The notes under the pieces were generated by a model that was not told the DNA's origin, ran no database searches, and saw nothing but the letters and a program-made list of their open reading frames with translations. A stretch of DNA of 64,000 nt from Crossaster papposus (lineage: Eukaryota > Echinodermata > Asteroidea > Velatida > Solasteridae): assembly GCA_037893245.1 (NCBI GenBank), contig JBAIAA010001529.1, forward strand, positions 1 to 64,000, in the 5' to 3' direction. Each line of letters begins with the position of its first letter. Position 1 is the first letter of the stretch. Below are positions 24,594 to 36,423 of the stretch, piece after piece. The position numbers were made by a program, and so were the translations under genes.

Positions 24594-25453
24594 AAGAAAT
24601 ATGTAAAGGGAAAGAAGTGTGCATAAGAAATATGTAAAGGGAAAGAAGTGTGCATAAGAAATATGTAAAGGGAAAGAAGTGTGCATAAGAAATATGTAAA
24701 GGGAAAGAAGTGTGCATAAGAAATATGTAAAGGGAAAGAAGTGTGCATAAGAAATATGTAAAGGGAAAGAAGTGTGCATAAGAAATATGTAAAGGGAAAG
24801 AAGTGTGCATAAGAAATATGTAAAGGGAAAGAAGTGTGCATAAGAAATATGTAAAGGGAAAGAAGTGTGCATAAGAAATATGTAAAGGGAAAGAAGTGTG
24901 CATACGAAATATGTAAAGGGAAAGAAGTGTGCATAAGAAATATGTAAAGGGAAAGAAGTGTGCATAAGAAATATGTAAAGGGAAAGAAGTGTGCTTAAGA
25001 AATATGTAAAGGGAAAGAAGTGTGCATAAGAAATATGTAAAGGGAAAGAAGTGTGCATAAGAAATATGTAAAGGGAAAGAAGTGTGCATAAGAAATATGT
25101 AAAGGGAAAGAAGTGTGCATAATAAATATGTAAAGGGAAAGAAGTGTTCCTAAGAAATATGTAAAGGGAAAGAAGTGCGCATAAGAAATATGTAAAGGGA
25201 AAGAAGTGTGCATAAGAAATATGTAAAGGGAAAGAAGTGTGCATAAGAAATATGTAAAGGGAAAGAAGTGTGCATAAGAAATATGTAAAGGGAAAGAAGT
25301 GTGCATAAGAAATATGTAAAGGGAAAGAAGTGTTCCTAAGAAATATGTAAAGGGAAAGAAGTGTGCATAAGAAATATGTAAAGGGAAAGAAGTGTGCATA
25401 AGAAATATGTAAAGGGAAAGAAGTGTGCATAAGAAATATGTAAAGGGAAAGAA

Positions 25454-25616
25454 GTGCGCATAAGAAATATGTAAAGGGAAATAAGTGCGCATAAGAAATA
25501 TGTAAAGGGAAAGAAGTGCGCATAAGAAATATGTAAAGGGAAAGAAGTGCGCATAAGAAATATGTAAAGGGAAAGAAGTGCGCATAAGAAATATGTAAAG
25601 GGAAAGAAGTGCGCAT
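25454..25616 (+). repeat. CpG-monomer block 4 (6 units)
   Basis: Six consecutive GTGCGCAT monomers start from 25454 to 25609. The second also carries AAATAAG. Confidence 0.91.
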
Positions 25617-25924
25617 AAGAAATATGTAAAGGGAAAGAAGTGTGCATAAGAAATATGTAAAGGGAAAGAAGTGTGCATAAGAAATATGTAAAGGGAAAGA
25701 AGTGTGCATAAGAAATATGTAAAGGGAAAGAAGTGTGCATAAGAAATATGTAAAGGGAAAGAAGTGTGCATAAGAAATATGTAAAGGGAAAGAAGTGTGC
25801 ATAAGAAATATGTAAAGGGAAAGAAGTGTGCATAAGAAATATGTAAAGGGAAAGAAGTGTGCATAAGAAATATGTAAAGGGAAAGAAGTGTGCATAAGAA
25901 ATATGTAAAGGGAAAGAAGTGTGC

Positions 25925-27074
25925 TTAAGAAATATGTAAAGGGAAAGAAGTGTGCATAAGAAATATGTAAAGGGAAAGAAGTGTGCATAAGAAATATGTA
26001 AAGGGAAAGAAGTGTGCATAAGAAATATGTAAAGGGACAGAAGTGTGCATAAGAAATATGTAAAGGGAAAGAAGTGTGCATAAGAAATATGTAAAGGGAA
26101 AGAAGTGTGCATAAGAAATATGTAAAGGGAAAGAAGTGTGCATAAGAAATATGTAACGGGAAAGAAGTGTGCATAAGAAATATGTAAAGGGAAAGTAGTG
26201 TGCATAAGAATTTATTTTTTTTAATTGAAAGAAGTGTGCATAAGAAATATGTAAAGGGAAAGAAGTGTGCATAAGAAATATGTAAAGGGAAAGAAGTGTG
26301 CATAAGAAATATGTAAAGGGAAAGAAGTGTGCATAAGAAATATGTAAAGGGAAAGAAGTGTGCATAAGAAATATGTAAAGGGAAAGAAGTGTGCATAAGA
26401 AATATGTAAAGGGAAAGAAGTGTGCATAAGAAATATGTAAAGGGAAAGAAGTGTGCATAAGAAATATGTAAAGGGAAAGAAGTGTGCATAAGAAATATGT
26501 AAAGGGAAAGAAGTGTGCATAAGAAATATGTAAAGGGAAAGAAATGTGCATAAGAAATATGTAAAGGGAAAGAAGTGTGCATAAGAAATATGTAAAGGGA
26601 AAGAAGTGTGCATACGAAATATGTAAAGGGAAAGAAGTGTGCATAAGAAATATGTAAAGGGAAAGAAGTGTGCATAAGAAATATGTAAAGGGAAAGAAGT
26701 GTGCATAAGAAATATGTAAAGGGAAAGAAGTGTGCTTAAGAAATATGTAAAGGGAAAGAAGTGTGCATAAGAAATATGTAAAGGGAAAGAAGTGTGCATA
26801 AGAAATATGTAAAGGGAAATAAGTGTGCATAATAAATATGTAAAGGGAAAGAAGTGTGCATAATAAATATGTAAAGGGAAAGAAGTGTTCCTAAGAAATA
26901 TGTAAAGGGAAAGAAGTGCGCATAAGAAATATGTAAAGGGAAAGAAGTGTGCATAAGAAATATGTAAAGGGAAAGAAGTGTGCATAAGAAATATGTAAAG
27001 GGAAAGAAGTGTGCATAAGAAATATGTAAAGGGAAAGAAGTGTGCATAAGAAATATGTAAAGCGAAAGAAGTGT
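25925..27074 (+). repeat. 3,043-bp-offset duplication, copy 2
   Basis: The second copy has the same order of markers: CTTAAG (25925), GGGACAG, GTAACGGG, AAAGTAG, poly-T monomer (26206), GAAATGTGCAT (near 26543), CATACG (near 26613), CTTAAG (26736), CCTAAG (26891) and AAAGCGAAAG (near 27062). It lacks the first GTAACGGG of copy 1. The match ends where CpG block 5 begins. Confidence 0.88.
26206..26241 (+). repeat. 36-bp poly-T variant monomer, copy 2
   Basis: Identical to the variant at 23163 and exactly 3,043 bp downstream. As a unique lesion present only twice, it is the clearest single marker that the 3-kb segment was duplicated as a block. Confidence 0.9.
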
Positions 27075-27101
27075 GCATAAGAAATATGTAAAGGGAAAGA
27101 A

Positions 27102-27357
27102 GTGCGCATAAGAAATATGTAAAGGGAAAGAAGTGCGCATAAGAAATATGTAAAGGGAAAGAAGTGCGCATAAGAAATATGTAAAGGGAAAGAAGTGCGC
27201 ATAAGAAATATGTAAAGGGAAAGAAGTGCGCATAAGAAATATGTAAAGGGAAAGAAGTGCGCATAAGAAATATGTAAAGGGAAAGAAGTGCGCATAAGAA
27301 ATATGTAAAGGGAAAGAAGTGCGCATAAGAAATATGTAAAGGGAAAGAAGTGCGCAT
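27102..27357 (+). repeat. CpG-monomer block 5 (9 units)
   Basis: Nine consecutive GTGCGCAT monomers start from 27102 to 27350. The block follows closely on an AAAGCGAAAG marker monomer near 27061, whereas the related copies of that marker at 24019 and 29418 lie about 350-380 bp from their CpG blocks. Several intervening monomers have therefore been lost here. Confidence 0.91.
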
Positions 27358-28527
27358 AAGAAATATGTAAAGGGAAAGAAGTGTGCATAAGAAATATGTA
27401 AAGGGAAAGAAGTGTGCATAAGAAATATGTAAAGGGAAAGAAGTGTGCATAAGAAATATGTAAAGGGAAAGAAGTGTGCATAAGAAATATGTAAAGGGAA
27501 AGAAGTGTGCATAAGAAATATGTAAAGGGAAAGAAGTGTGCATAAGAAATATGTAAAGGGAAAGAAGTGTGCATAAGAAATATGTAAAGGGAAAGAAGTG
27601 TGCATAAGAAATATGTAAAGGGAAAGAAGTGTGCATAAGAAATATGTAAAGGGAAAGAAGTGTGCATAAGAAATATGTAAAGGGAAAGAAGTGTGCATAA
27701 GAAATATGTAAAGGGAAAGAAGTGTGCATAAGAAATATGTAAAGGGAAAGAAGTGTGCTTAAGAAATATGTAAAGGGAAAGAAGTGTGCATAAGAAATAT
27801 GTAAAGGGAAAGAAGTGTGCATAAGAAATATGTAAAGGGAAAGAAGTGTGCATAAGAAATATGTAAAGGGAAAGAAGTGCGCATAAGAAATATGTAAAGG
27901 GAAAGAAGTGTGCATAAGAAATATGTAAAGGGAAAGAAGTGTGCATAAGAAATATGTAAAGGGAAAGAAGTGTGCATAAGAAATATGTAAAGGGAAAGAA
28001 GTGTGCATAAGAAATATGTAAAGGGAAAGAAGTGTGCATAAGAAATATGTAAAGGGAAAGAAGTGTGCATAAGAAATATGTAAAGGGAAAGAAGTGTGCA
28101 TAAGAAATATGTAAAGGGAAAGAAGTGTTCCTAAGAAATATGTAAAGGGAAAGAAGTGTGCATAAGAAATATGTAAAGGGAAAGAAGTGTGCATAAGAAA
28201 TATGTAAAGGGAAAGAAGTGTGCATAATAAATATGTAAAGTGAAAGAAGTGTGCATAAGAAATATGTAAAGGGAAAGAAGTGTGCATAATAAATATGTAA
28301 AGGGAAAGAAGTGTGCATAAGAAATATGTAAAGGGAAAGAAGTGTGCATAAGAAATATGTAAAGGGAAAGAAGTGTGCATAAGAAATATGTAAAGGGAAA
28401 GAAGTGTGCATAATAAATATGTAAAGGGAAAGAAGTGTGCATAAGAAATATGTAAAGGGAAAGAAGTGTGCATAAGAAATATGTAAAGGGAAAGAAGTGT
28501 GCATAAGAAATATGTAAAGGGAAAGAA

Positions 28528-28721
28528 GTGCGCATAAGAAATATGTAAAGGGAAAGAAGTGCGCATAAGAAATATGTAAAGGGAAAGAAGTGCGCATAAA
28601 AAATATGTAAAGGGAAAGAAGTGCGCATAAGAAATATGTAAAGGGAAAGAAGTGCGCATACAAAATATGTAAAGGGAAAGAAGTGCGCATAAGAAATATG
28701 TAAAGGGAAAGAAGTGCGCAT
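28528..28721 (+). repeat. CpG-monomer block 6 (7 units)
   Basis: Seven consecutive GTGCGCAT monomers start from 28528 to 28714. Two carry extra changes, CATAAAAAATATG near 28594 and CATACAAAATATG near 28656. The same two sub-variants recur in blocks 8 and 9, linking the three blocks by descent. Confidence 0.91.
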
Positions 28722-28898
28722 AAGAAATATGTAAAGGGAAAGAAGTGTGCATAAGAAATATGTAAAGGGAAAGAAGTGTGCATAAGAAATATGTAAAGGG
28801 AAAGAAGTGTGCATAAGAAATATGTAAAGGGAAAGAAGTGTGCATAAGAAATATGTAAAGGGAAAGAAGTGTGCATAAGAAATATGTAAAGGGAAAGA

Positions 28899-29430
28899 AA
28901 TGTGCATAAGAAATATGTAAAGGGAAAGAAGTGTGCATAAGAAATATGTAAAGGGAAAGAAGTGTGCATACGAAATATGTAAAGGGAAAGAAGTGTGCAT
29001 AAGAAATATGTAAAGGGAAAGAAGTGTGCATAAGAAATATGTAAAGGGAAAGAAGTGTGCATAAGAAATATGTAAAGGGAAAGAAGTGTGCTTAAGAAAT
29101 ATGTAAAGGGAAAGAAGTGTGCATAAGAAATATGTAAAGGGAAAGAAGTGTGCATAAGAAATATGTAAAGGGAAATAAGTGTGCATAATAAATATGTAAA
29201 GGGAAAGAAGTGTGCATAATAAATATGTAAAGGGAAAGAAGTGTTCCTAAGAAATATGTAAAGGGAAAGAAGTGCGCATAAGAAATATGTAAAGGGAAAG
29301 AAGTGTGCATAAGAAATATGTAAAGGGAAAGAAGTGTGCATAAGAAATATGTAAAGGGAAAGAAGTGTGCATAAGAAATATGTAAAGGGAAAGAAGTGTG
29401 CATAAGAAATATGTAAAGCGAAAGAAGTGT
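28899..29430 (+). repeat. third partial copy of the same segment (2,356-bp offset)
   Basis: GAAATGTGCAT (28899), CATACG (near 28969), CTTAAG (29092), the two CATAATAAATATG units, CCTAAG (29247) and AAAGCGAAAG (near 29418) lie exactly 2,356 bp (76 monomers) after their counterparts in copy 2. The poly-T monomer that precedes these markers in copies 1 and 2 is absent here, so this copy starts to its right. Confidence 0.86.
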
Positions 29431-29767
29431 GCATAAGAAATATGTAAAGGGAAAGAAGTGTGCATAAGAAATATGTAAAGGGAAAGAAGTGTGCATAAGA
29501 AATATGTAAAGGGAAAGAAGTGTGCATAAGAAATATGTAAAGGGAAAGAAGTGTGCATAAGAAATATGTAAAGGGAAAGAAGTGTGCATAAGAAATATGT
29601 AAAGGGAAAGAAGTGTGCATAAGAAATATGTAAAGGGAAAGAAGTGTGCATAAGAAATATGTAAAGGGAAAGAAGTGTGCATAAGAAATATGTAAAGGGA
29701 AAGAAGTGTGCATAAGAAATATGTAAAGGGAAAGAAGTGTGCATAAGAAATATGTAAAGGGAAAGAA

Positions 29768-29961
29768 GTGCGCATAAGAAATATGTAAAGGGAAAGAAGT
29801 GCGCATAAGAAATATGTAAAGGGAAAGAAGTGCGCATAAGAAATATGTAAAGGGAAAGAAGTGCGCATAAGAAATATGTAAAGGGAAAGAAGTGCGCATA
29901 AGAAATATGTAAAGGGAAAGAAGTGCGCATAAGAAATATGTAAAGGGAAAGAAGTGCGCAT
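29768..29961 (+). repeat. CpG-monomer block 7 (7 units)
   Basis: Seven consecutive GTGCGCAT monomers start from 29768 to 29954, without the CATAAAA or CATACAAA sub-variants. In this it resembles block 3, and it lies at a comparable distance from the AAAGCGAAAG marker. Confidence 0.91.
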
Positions 29962-30393
29962 AAGAAATATGTAAAGGGAAAGAAGTGTGCATAAGAAATA
30001 TGTAAAGGGAAAGAAGTGTGCATAAGAAATATGTAAAGGGAAAGAAGTGTGCATAAGAAATATGTAAAGGGAAAGAAGTGTGCATAAGAAATATGTAAAG
30101 GGAAAGAAGTGTGCATAAGAAATATGTAAAGGGAAAGAAGTGTGCATAAGAAATATGTAAAGGGAAAGAAGTGTGCATAAGAAATATGTAAAGGGAAAGA
30201 AGTGTGCATAAGAAATATGTAAAGGGAAAGAAGTGTGCATAAGAAATATGTAAAGGGAAAGAAGTGTGCATAAGAAATATGTAAAGGGAAAGAAGTGTGC
30301 ATAAGAAATATGTAAAGGGAAAGAAGTGTGCATAAGAAATATGTAAAGGGAAAGAAGTGTGCATAAGAAATATGTAAAGGGAAAGAAGTGTGC

Positions 30394-32222
30394 TTAAGAA
30401 ATATGTAAAGGGAAAGAAGTGTGCATAAGAAATATGTAAAGGGAAAGAAGTGTGCATAAGAAATATGTAAAGGGAAAGAAGTGTGCATAAGAAATATGTA
30501 AAGGGAAAGAAGTGCGCATAAGAAATATGTAAAGGGAAAGAAGTGTGCATAAGAAATATGTAAAGGGAAAGAAGTGTGCATAAGAAATATGTAAAGGGAA
30601 AGAAGTGTGCATAAGAAATATGTAAAGGGAAAGAAGTGTGCATAAGAAATATGTAAAGGGAAAGAAGTGTGCATAAGAAATATGTAAAGGGAAAGAAGTG
30701 TGCATAAGAAATATGTAAAGGGAAAGAAGTGTTCCTAAGAAATATGTAAAGGGAAAGAAGTGTGCATAAGAAATATGTAAAGGGAAAGAAGTGTGCATAA
30801 GAAATATGTAAAGGGAAAGAAGTGTGCATAATAAATATGTAAAGTGAAAGAAGTGTGCATAAGAAATATGTAAAGGGAAAGAAGTGTGCATAATAAATAT
30901 GTAAAGGGAAAGAAGTGTGCATAAGAAATATGTAAAGGGAAAGAAGTGTGCATAAGAAATATGTAAAGGGAAAGAAGTGTGCATAAGAAATATGTAAAGG
31001 GAAAGAAGTGTGCATAATAAATATGTAAAGGGAAAGAAGTGTGCATAAGAAATATGTAAAGGGAAAGAAGTGTGCATAAGAAATATGTAAAGGGAAAGAA
31101 GTGTGCATAAGAAATATGTAAAGGGAAAGAAGTACGCATAAGAAATATGTAAAGGGAAAGAAGTGCGCATAAGAAATATGTAAAGGGAAAGAAGTGCGCA
31201 TAAAAAATATGTAAAGGGAAAGAAGTGCGCATAAGAAATATGTAAAGGGAAAGAAGTGCGCATACAAAATATGTAAAGGGAAAGAAGTGCGCATAAGAAA
31301 TATGTAAAGGGAAAGAAGTGCGCATAAGAAATATGTAAAGGGAAAGAAGTGCGCATAAGAAATATGTAAAGGGAAAGAAGTGCGCATAAAAAATATGTAA
31401 AGGGAAAGAAGTGCGCATAAGAAATATGTAAAGGGAAAGAAGTGCGCATACAAAATATGTAAAGGGAAAGAAGTGTGCATAAGAAATATGTAAAGGGAAA
31501 GAAGTGTGCATAAGAAATATGTAAAGGGAAGGAAGTGTGCATAAGAAATATGTAAAGGGAAAGAAGTGTGCATAAGAAATATGTAAAGGGAAAGAAGTGT
31601 GCATAAGAAATATGTAAAGGGAAAGAAGTGTGCATAAGAAATATGTAAAGGGAAAGAAGTGTGCATAAGAAATATGTAAAGGGAAAGAAGTGTGCATAAG
31701 AAATATGTAAAGGGAAGGAAGTGTGCATAAGAAATATGTAAAGGGAAAGAAGTGTGCATAAGAAATATGTAAAGGGAAAGAAGTGTGCATAAGAAATATG
31801 TAAAGGGAAAGAAGTGTGCATAAGAAATATGTAAAGGGAAAGAAGTGTGCATAAGAAATATGTAAAGGGAAAGAAGTGTGCATAAGAAATATGTAAAGGG
31901 AAAGAAGTGTGCATAAGAAATATGTAAAGGGAAAGAAGTGTGCATAAGAAATATGTAAAGGGAAAGAAGTGTGCATAAGAAATATGTAAAGGAAAAGAAG
32001 TGTGCATAAGAAATATGTAAAGGGAAAGAAGCGCGCATGAGAAATATGTAAAGGGAAAGAAGTGTGCATAAGAAATATGTAAAGGAAAAGAAGTGTGCAT
32101 AAGAAATATGTAAAGGGAAAGAAGCGCGCATAAGAAATATGTAAAGGGAAAGAAGTGTGCATAAGAAATATGTAAAGGGAAAGAAGTGTGCATAAGAAAT
32201 ATGTAAAGGGAAAGAAGTGTGC
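30394..32222 (+). repeat. 1,829-bp (59-monomer) tandem duplication, copy 1
   Basis: This runs from the CTTAAG marker at 30394 to the next at 32223. It includes CCTAAG (30735, not followed by a CpG monomer), CATAATAAATATG units, AAAGTGAAAG, CpG block 8, GGGAAGGAAG units near 31528 and 31714, and the rare GCGCGCATGAG monomer at 32031. Confidence 0.92.
31132..31449 (+). repeat. CpG-monomer block 8 (11 units)
   Basis: Eleven consecutive CpG monomers: the first reads GTACGCAT at 31132 and ten read GTGCGCAT from 31163 to 31442. The pair of sub-variants CATAAAAAATATG and CATACAAAATATG occurs twice inside the block (near 31200/31262 and 31386/31448), so the block itself holds a 186-bp (six-monomer) duplication. 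Confidence 0.91.
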
Positions 32223-33990
32223 TTAAGAAATATGTAAAGGGAAAGAAGTGTGCATAAGAAATATGTAAAGGGAAAGAAGTGTGCATAAGAAATATGTAAA
32301 GGGAAAGAAGTGTGCATAAGAAATATGTAAAGGGAAAGAAGTGCGCATAAGAAATATGTAAAGGGAAAGAAGTGTGCATAAGAAATATGTAAAGGGAAAG
32401 AAGTGTGCATAAGAAATATGTAAAGGGAAAGAAGTGTGCATAAGAAATATGTAAAGGGAAAGAAGTGTGCATAAGAAATATGTAAAGGGAAAGAAGTGTG
32501 CATAAGAAATATGTAAAGGGAAAGAAGTGTGCATAAGAAATATGTAAAGGGAAAGAAGTGTTCCTAAGAAATATGTAAAGGGAAAGAAGTGTGCATAAGA
32601 AATATGTAAAGGGAAAGAAGTGTGCATAAGAAATATGTAAAGGGAAAGAAGTGTGCATAATAAATATGTAAAGTGAAAGAAGTGTGCATAAGAAATATGT
32701 AAAGGGAAAGAAGTGTGCATAATAAATATGTAAAGGGAAAGAAGTGTGCATAAGAAATATGTAAAGGGAAAGAAGTGTGCATAAGAAATATGTAAAGGGA
32801 AAGAAGTGTGCATAAGAAATATGTAAAGGGAAAGAAGTGTGCATAATAAATATGTAAAGGGAAAGAAGTGTGCATAAGAAATATGTAAAGGGAAAGAAGT
32901 GTGCATAAGAAATATGTAAAGGGAAAGAAGTGTGCATAAGAAATATGTAAAGGGAAAGAAGTGCGCATAAGAAATATGTAAAGGGAAAGAAGTGCGCATA
33001 AGAAATATGTAAAGGGAAAGAAGTGCGCATAAAAAATATGTAAAGGGAAAGAAGTGCGCATAAGAAATATGTAAAGGGAAAGAAGTGCGCATACAAAATA
33101 TGTAAAGGGAAAGAAGTGCGCATAAGAAATATGTAAAGGGAAAGAAGTGCGCATAAGAAATATGTAAAGGGAAAGAAGTGCGCATAAGAAATATGTAAAG
33201 GGAAAGAAGTGCGCATAAAAAATATGTAAAGGGAAAGAAGTGCGCATAAGAAATATGTAAAGGGAAAGAAGTGCGCATACAAAATATGTAAAGGGAAAGA
33301 AGTGTGCATAAGAAATATGTAAAGGGAAAGAAGTGTGCATAAGAAATATGTAAAGGGAAGGAAGTGTGCATAAGAAATATGTAAAGGGAAAGAAGTGTGC
33401 ATAAGAAATATGTAAAGGGAAAGAAGTGTGCATAAGAAATATGTAAAGGGAAAGAAGTGTGCATAAGAAATATGTAAAGGGAAAGAAGTGTGCATAAGAA
33501 ATATGTAAAGGGAAAGAAGTGTGCATAAGAAATATGTAAAGGGAAGGAAGTGTGCATAAGAAATATGTAAAGGGAAAGAAGTGTGCATAAGAAATATGTA
33601 AAGGGAAAGAAGTGTGCATAAGAAATATGTAAAGGGAAAGAAGTGTGCATAAGAAATATGTAAAGGGAAAGAAGTGTGCATAAGAAATATGTAAAGGGAA
33701 AGAAGTGTGCATAAGAAATATGTAAAGGGAAAGAAGTGTGCATAAGAAATATGTAAAGGGAAAGAAGTGTGCATAAGAAATATGTAAAGGGAAAGAAGTG
33801 TGCATAAGAAATATGTAAAGGAAAAGAAGTGTGCATAAGAAATATGTAAAGGGAAAGAAGCGCGCATGAGAAATATGTAAAGGGAAAGAAGTGTGCATAA
33901 GAAATATGTAAAGGAAAAGAAGTGTGCATAAGAAATATGTAAAGGGAAAGAAGCGCGCATAAGAAATATGTAAAGGGAAAGAAGTGCGCA
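32223..33990 (+). repeat. 1,829-bp (59-monomer) tandem duplication, copy 2
   Basis: It repeats copy 1 marker for marker at +1,829 bp: CCTAAG at 32564, CpG block 9 at 32961, and GCGCGCATGAG at 33860. The match stops at about 33984, where CpG block 10 replaces the consensus units that end copy 1. The near-identity over about 1.77 kb points to a recent event. Confidence 0.92.
32961..33278 (+). repeat. CpG-monomer block 9 (11 units), duplicate of block 8
   Basis: Eleven consecutive GTGCGCAT monomers start from 32961 to 33271, exactly 1,829 bp after block 8 and with the same internal CATAAAA and CATACAAA pattern. Its first unit reads GTGCGCAT where block 8 has GTACGCAT, one of very few differences between the two copies. 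Confidence 0.92.
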
Positions 33991-34146
33991 TAAGAAATAT
34001 GTAAAGGGAAAGAAGTGCGCATAAGAAATATGTAAAGGGAAAGAAGTGCGCATAAGAAATATGTAAAGGGAAAGAAGTGCGCATAAGAAATATGTAAAGG
34101 GAAAGAAGTGTGCATAAGAAATATGTAAAGGGAAAGAAGTGCGCAT
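33984..34146 (+). repeat. CpG-monomer block 10 (4 + 1 units), right edge of region F
   Basis: GTGCGCAT monomers start at 33984, 34015, 34046 and 34077, then one consensus unit, then GTGCGCAT at 34139. Downstream of this point CpG monomers in this position essentially disappear, apart from a displaced cassette near 45203. This is therefore the right edge of region F. Confidence 0.88.
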
Positions 34147-36423
34147 AAGAAATATGTAAAGGGAAAGAAGTGTGCATAAGAAATATGTAAAGGAAAAGAA
34201 GTGTGCATAAGAAATATGTAAAGGGAAAGAAGTGTGCATAATAAATATGTAAAGGGAAAGAAGTGTACATAAGAAATATGTAAAGGGAAAGAAGTGTGCA
34301 TAAGAAATATGTAAAGGGAAAGAAGTGTGCATAAGAAATATGTAAAGGGAAAGAAGTGTGCATAAGAAATATGTAAAGGGAAAGAAGTGTGCATAAGAAA
34401 TATGTAAAGGGAAAGAAGTGTGCATAAGAAATATGTAAAGGGAAAGAAGTGTGCATAAGAAATATGTAAAGGGAAAGAAGTGTGCATAAGAAATATGTAA
34501 AGGGAAAGAAGTGTGCATAAGAAACATGTAAAGGGAAAGAAGTGTGCATACGAAATATGTAAAGGGAAAGAAGTGTGCATAAGAAACATGTAAAGGGAAA
34601 GAAGTGTGCATAAGAAATATGTAAAGGGAAAGAAGTGTGCATAAGAAATATGTAAAGGGAAAGAAGTGTGCATAAGAAATATGTAAAGGGAAAGAAGTGT
34701 GCATAAGAAATATGTAAAGGGAAAGAAGTGTGCATACGAAATATGTAAAGGGACAGAAGTGTGCATACGAAATATGTAAAGGGAAAGAAGTGTGCATAAG
34801 AAATATGTAAAGGGAAAGAAGTGTGCATAAGAAATATGTAAAGGGAAAGAAGTGTGCATAAGAAATATGTAAAGGGAAAGTAGTGTGCATAAGAAATATG
34901 TAAAGGGAAAGAAGTGTGCATAAGAAATATGTAAAGGGAAAGAAGTGTGCATAAGAAATATGTAAAGGGAAAGAAGTGTGCATAAGAAATATGTAAAGGG
35001 AAAGAAGTGTGCATAAGAAATATGTAAAGGGAAAGAAGTGTGCATAAGAAATATGTAAAGGGAAAGAAGTGTGCATAAGAAATATGTAAAGGGAAAGAAG
35101 TGTGCATAAGAAATATGTAAAGGGAAAGAAGTGTGCATAAGAAATATGTAAAGGGAAAGAAGTGTGCATAAGAAATATGTAAAGGGAAAGAAGTGTGCAT
35201 AAGAAATATGTATAGGGAAAGAAGTGTGCATAAGAAATATGTAAAGGGAAAGAAGTGTGCATAAGAAATATGTAAAGGGAAAGAAGTGTGCATAAGAAAT
35301 ATGTAAAGGGAAAGAAGTGTGCATAAGAAATATGTAAAGGGAAAGAAGTGTGCATAAGAAATATGTAAAGGGAAAGAAGTGTGCATAAGAAATATGTAAA
35401 GGGAAAGAAGTGTGCATAAGAAATATGTAAAGGGAAAGAATTGTGCATAAGAAATATGTAAAGGGAAAGAAGTGTGCATAAGAAATATGTAAAGGGAAAG
35501 AAGTGTGCATAAGAAATATGTAAAGGGAAAGAAGTGTGCATAAGAAATATGTAAAGGGAAAGAAGTGTGCATAAGAAATATGTAAAGGGAAAGAAGTGTG
35601 CATAAGAAATATGTAAAGGGAAAGAAGTGTGCATCAGAAATATGTAAAGGGAAAGAAGTGTGCATAAGAAATATGTAAAGGGAAAGAAGTGTGCATAAGA
35701 AATATGTAAAGGGAAAGAAGTGTGCATAAGAAATATGTAAAGGGAAAGAAGTGTGCATAAGAAATATGTAAAGGGAAAGAAGTGTGCATAAGAAATATGT
35801 AAAGGGAAAGAAGTGTGCATAAGAAATATGTAAAGGGAAAGAAGTGTGCATAAGAAATATGTAAAGGGAAAGAAGTGTGCATAAGAAATATGTAAAGGGA
35901 AAGAAGTGTGCATAAGAAATATGTAAAGGGAAAGAAGTGTGCATAAGAAATATGTAAAGGGAAAGAAGTGTGCATAAGAAATATGTAAAGGGAAAGAAGT
36001 GTGCATAAGAAATATGTAAAGGGAAAGAAGTGTGCATAAGAAATATGTAAAGGGAAAGAAGTGTGCATAAGAAATATGTAAAGGGAAAGAAGTGTGCATC
36101 AGAAATATGTAAAGGGAAAGAAGTGTGCATAAGAAATATGTAAAGGGAAAGAAGTGTGCATAAGAAATATGTAAAGGGAAAGAAGTGTGCATAAGAAATA
36201 TGTAAAGGGAAAGAAGTGTGCATAAGAAATATGTAAAGGGAAAGAAGTGTGCATAAGAAATATGTAAAGGGAAAGAAGTGTGCATAAGAAATATGTAAAG
36301 GGAAAGAAGTGTGCATAAGAAATATGTAAAGGGAAAGAAGTGTGCATAAGAAATATGTAAAGGGAAAGAAGTGTGCATAAGAAATATGTAAAGGGAAAGA
36401 AGTGTGCATAAGAAATATGTAAA

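Larger units (their letters stand above)
16125..32570 (+). repeat. CTTAAG and CCTAAG marker monomers of region F
   Basis: Two marker monomers recur through the region. GTGCTTAAG (an AflII site) occurs with its TTA at 16125, 17427, 18233, 19566, 19938, 21054, 21921, 22293, 22882, 23693, 24995, 25925, 26736, 27759, 29092, 30394 and 32223. GTTCCTAAG occurs with its CTA at 16280, 16404, 18388, 19721, 20093, 22076, 22448, 23848, 25150, 25336, 26891, 28131, 29247, 30735 and 32564. In ten cases the two are exactly 155 bp (five monomers) apart and a GTGCGCAT monomer follows directly, a cassette copied as a unit. The CCTAAG markers at 25336, 28131, 30735 and 32564 lack the following CpG monomer and form a second lineage. 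Both markers introduce minus-strand stop codons. Confidence 0.88.
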
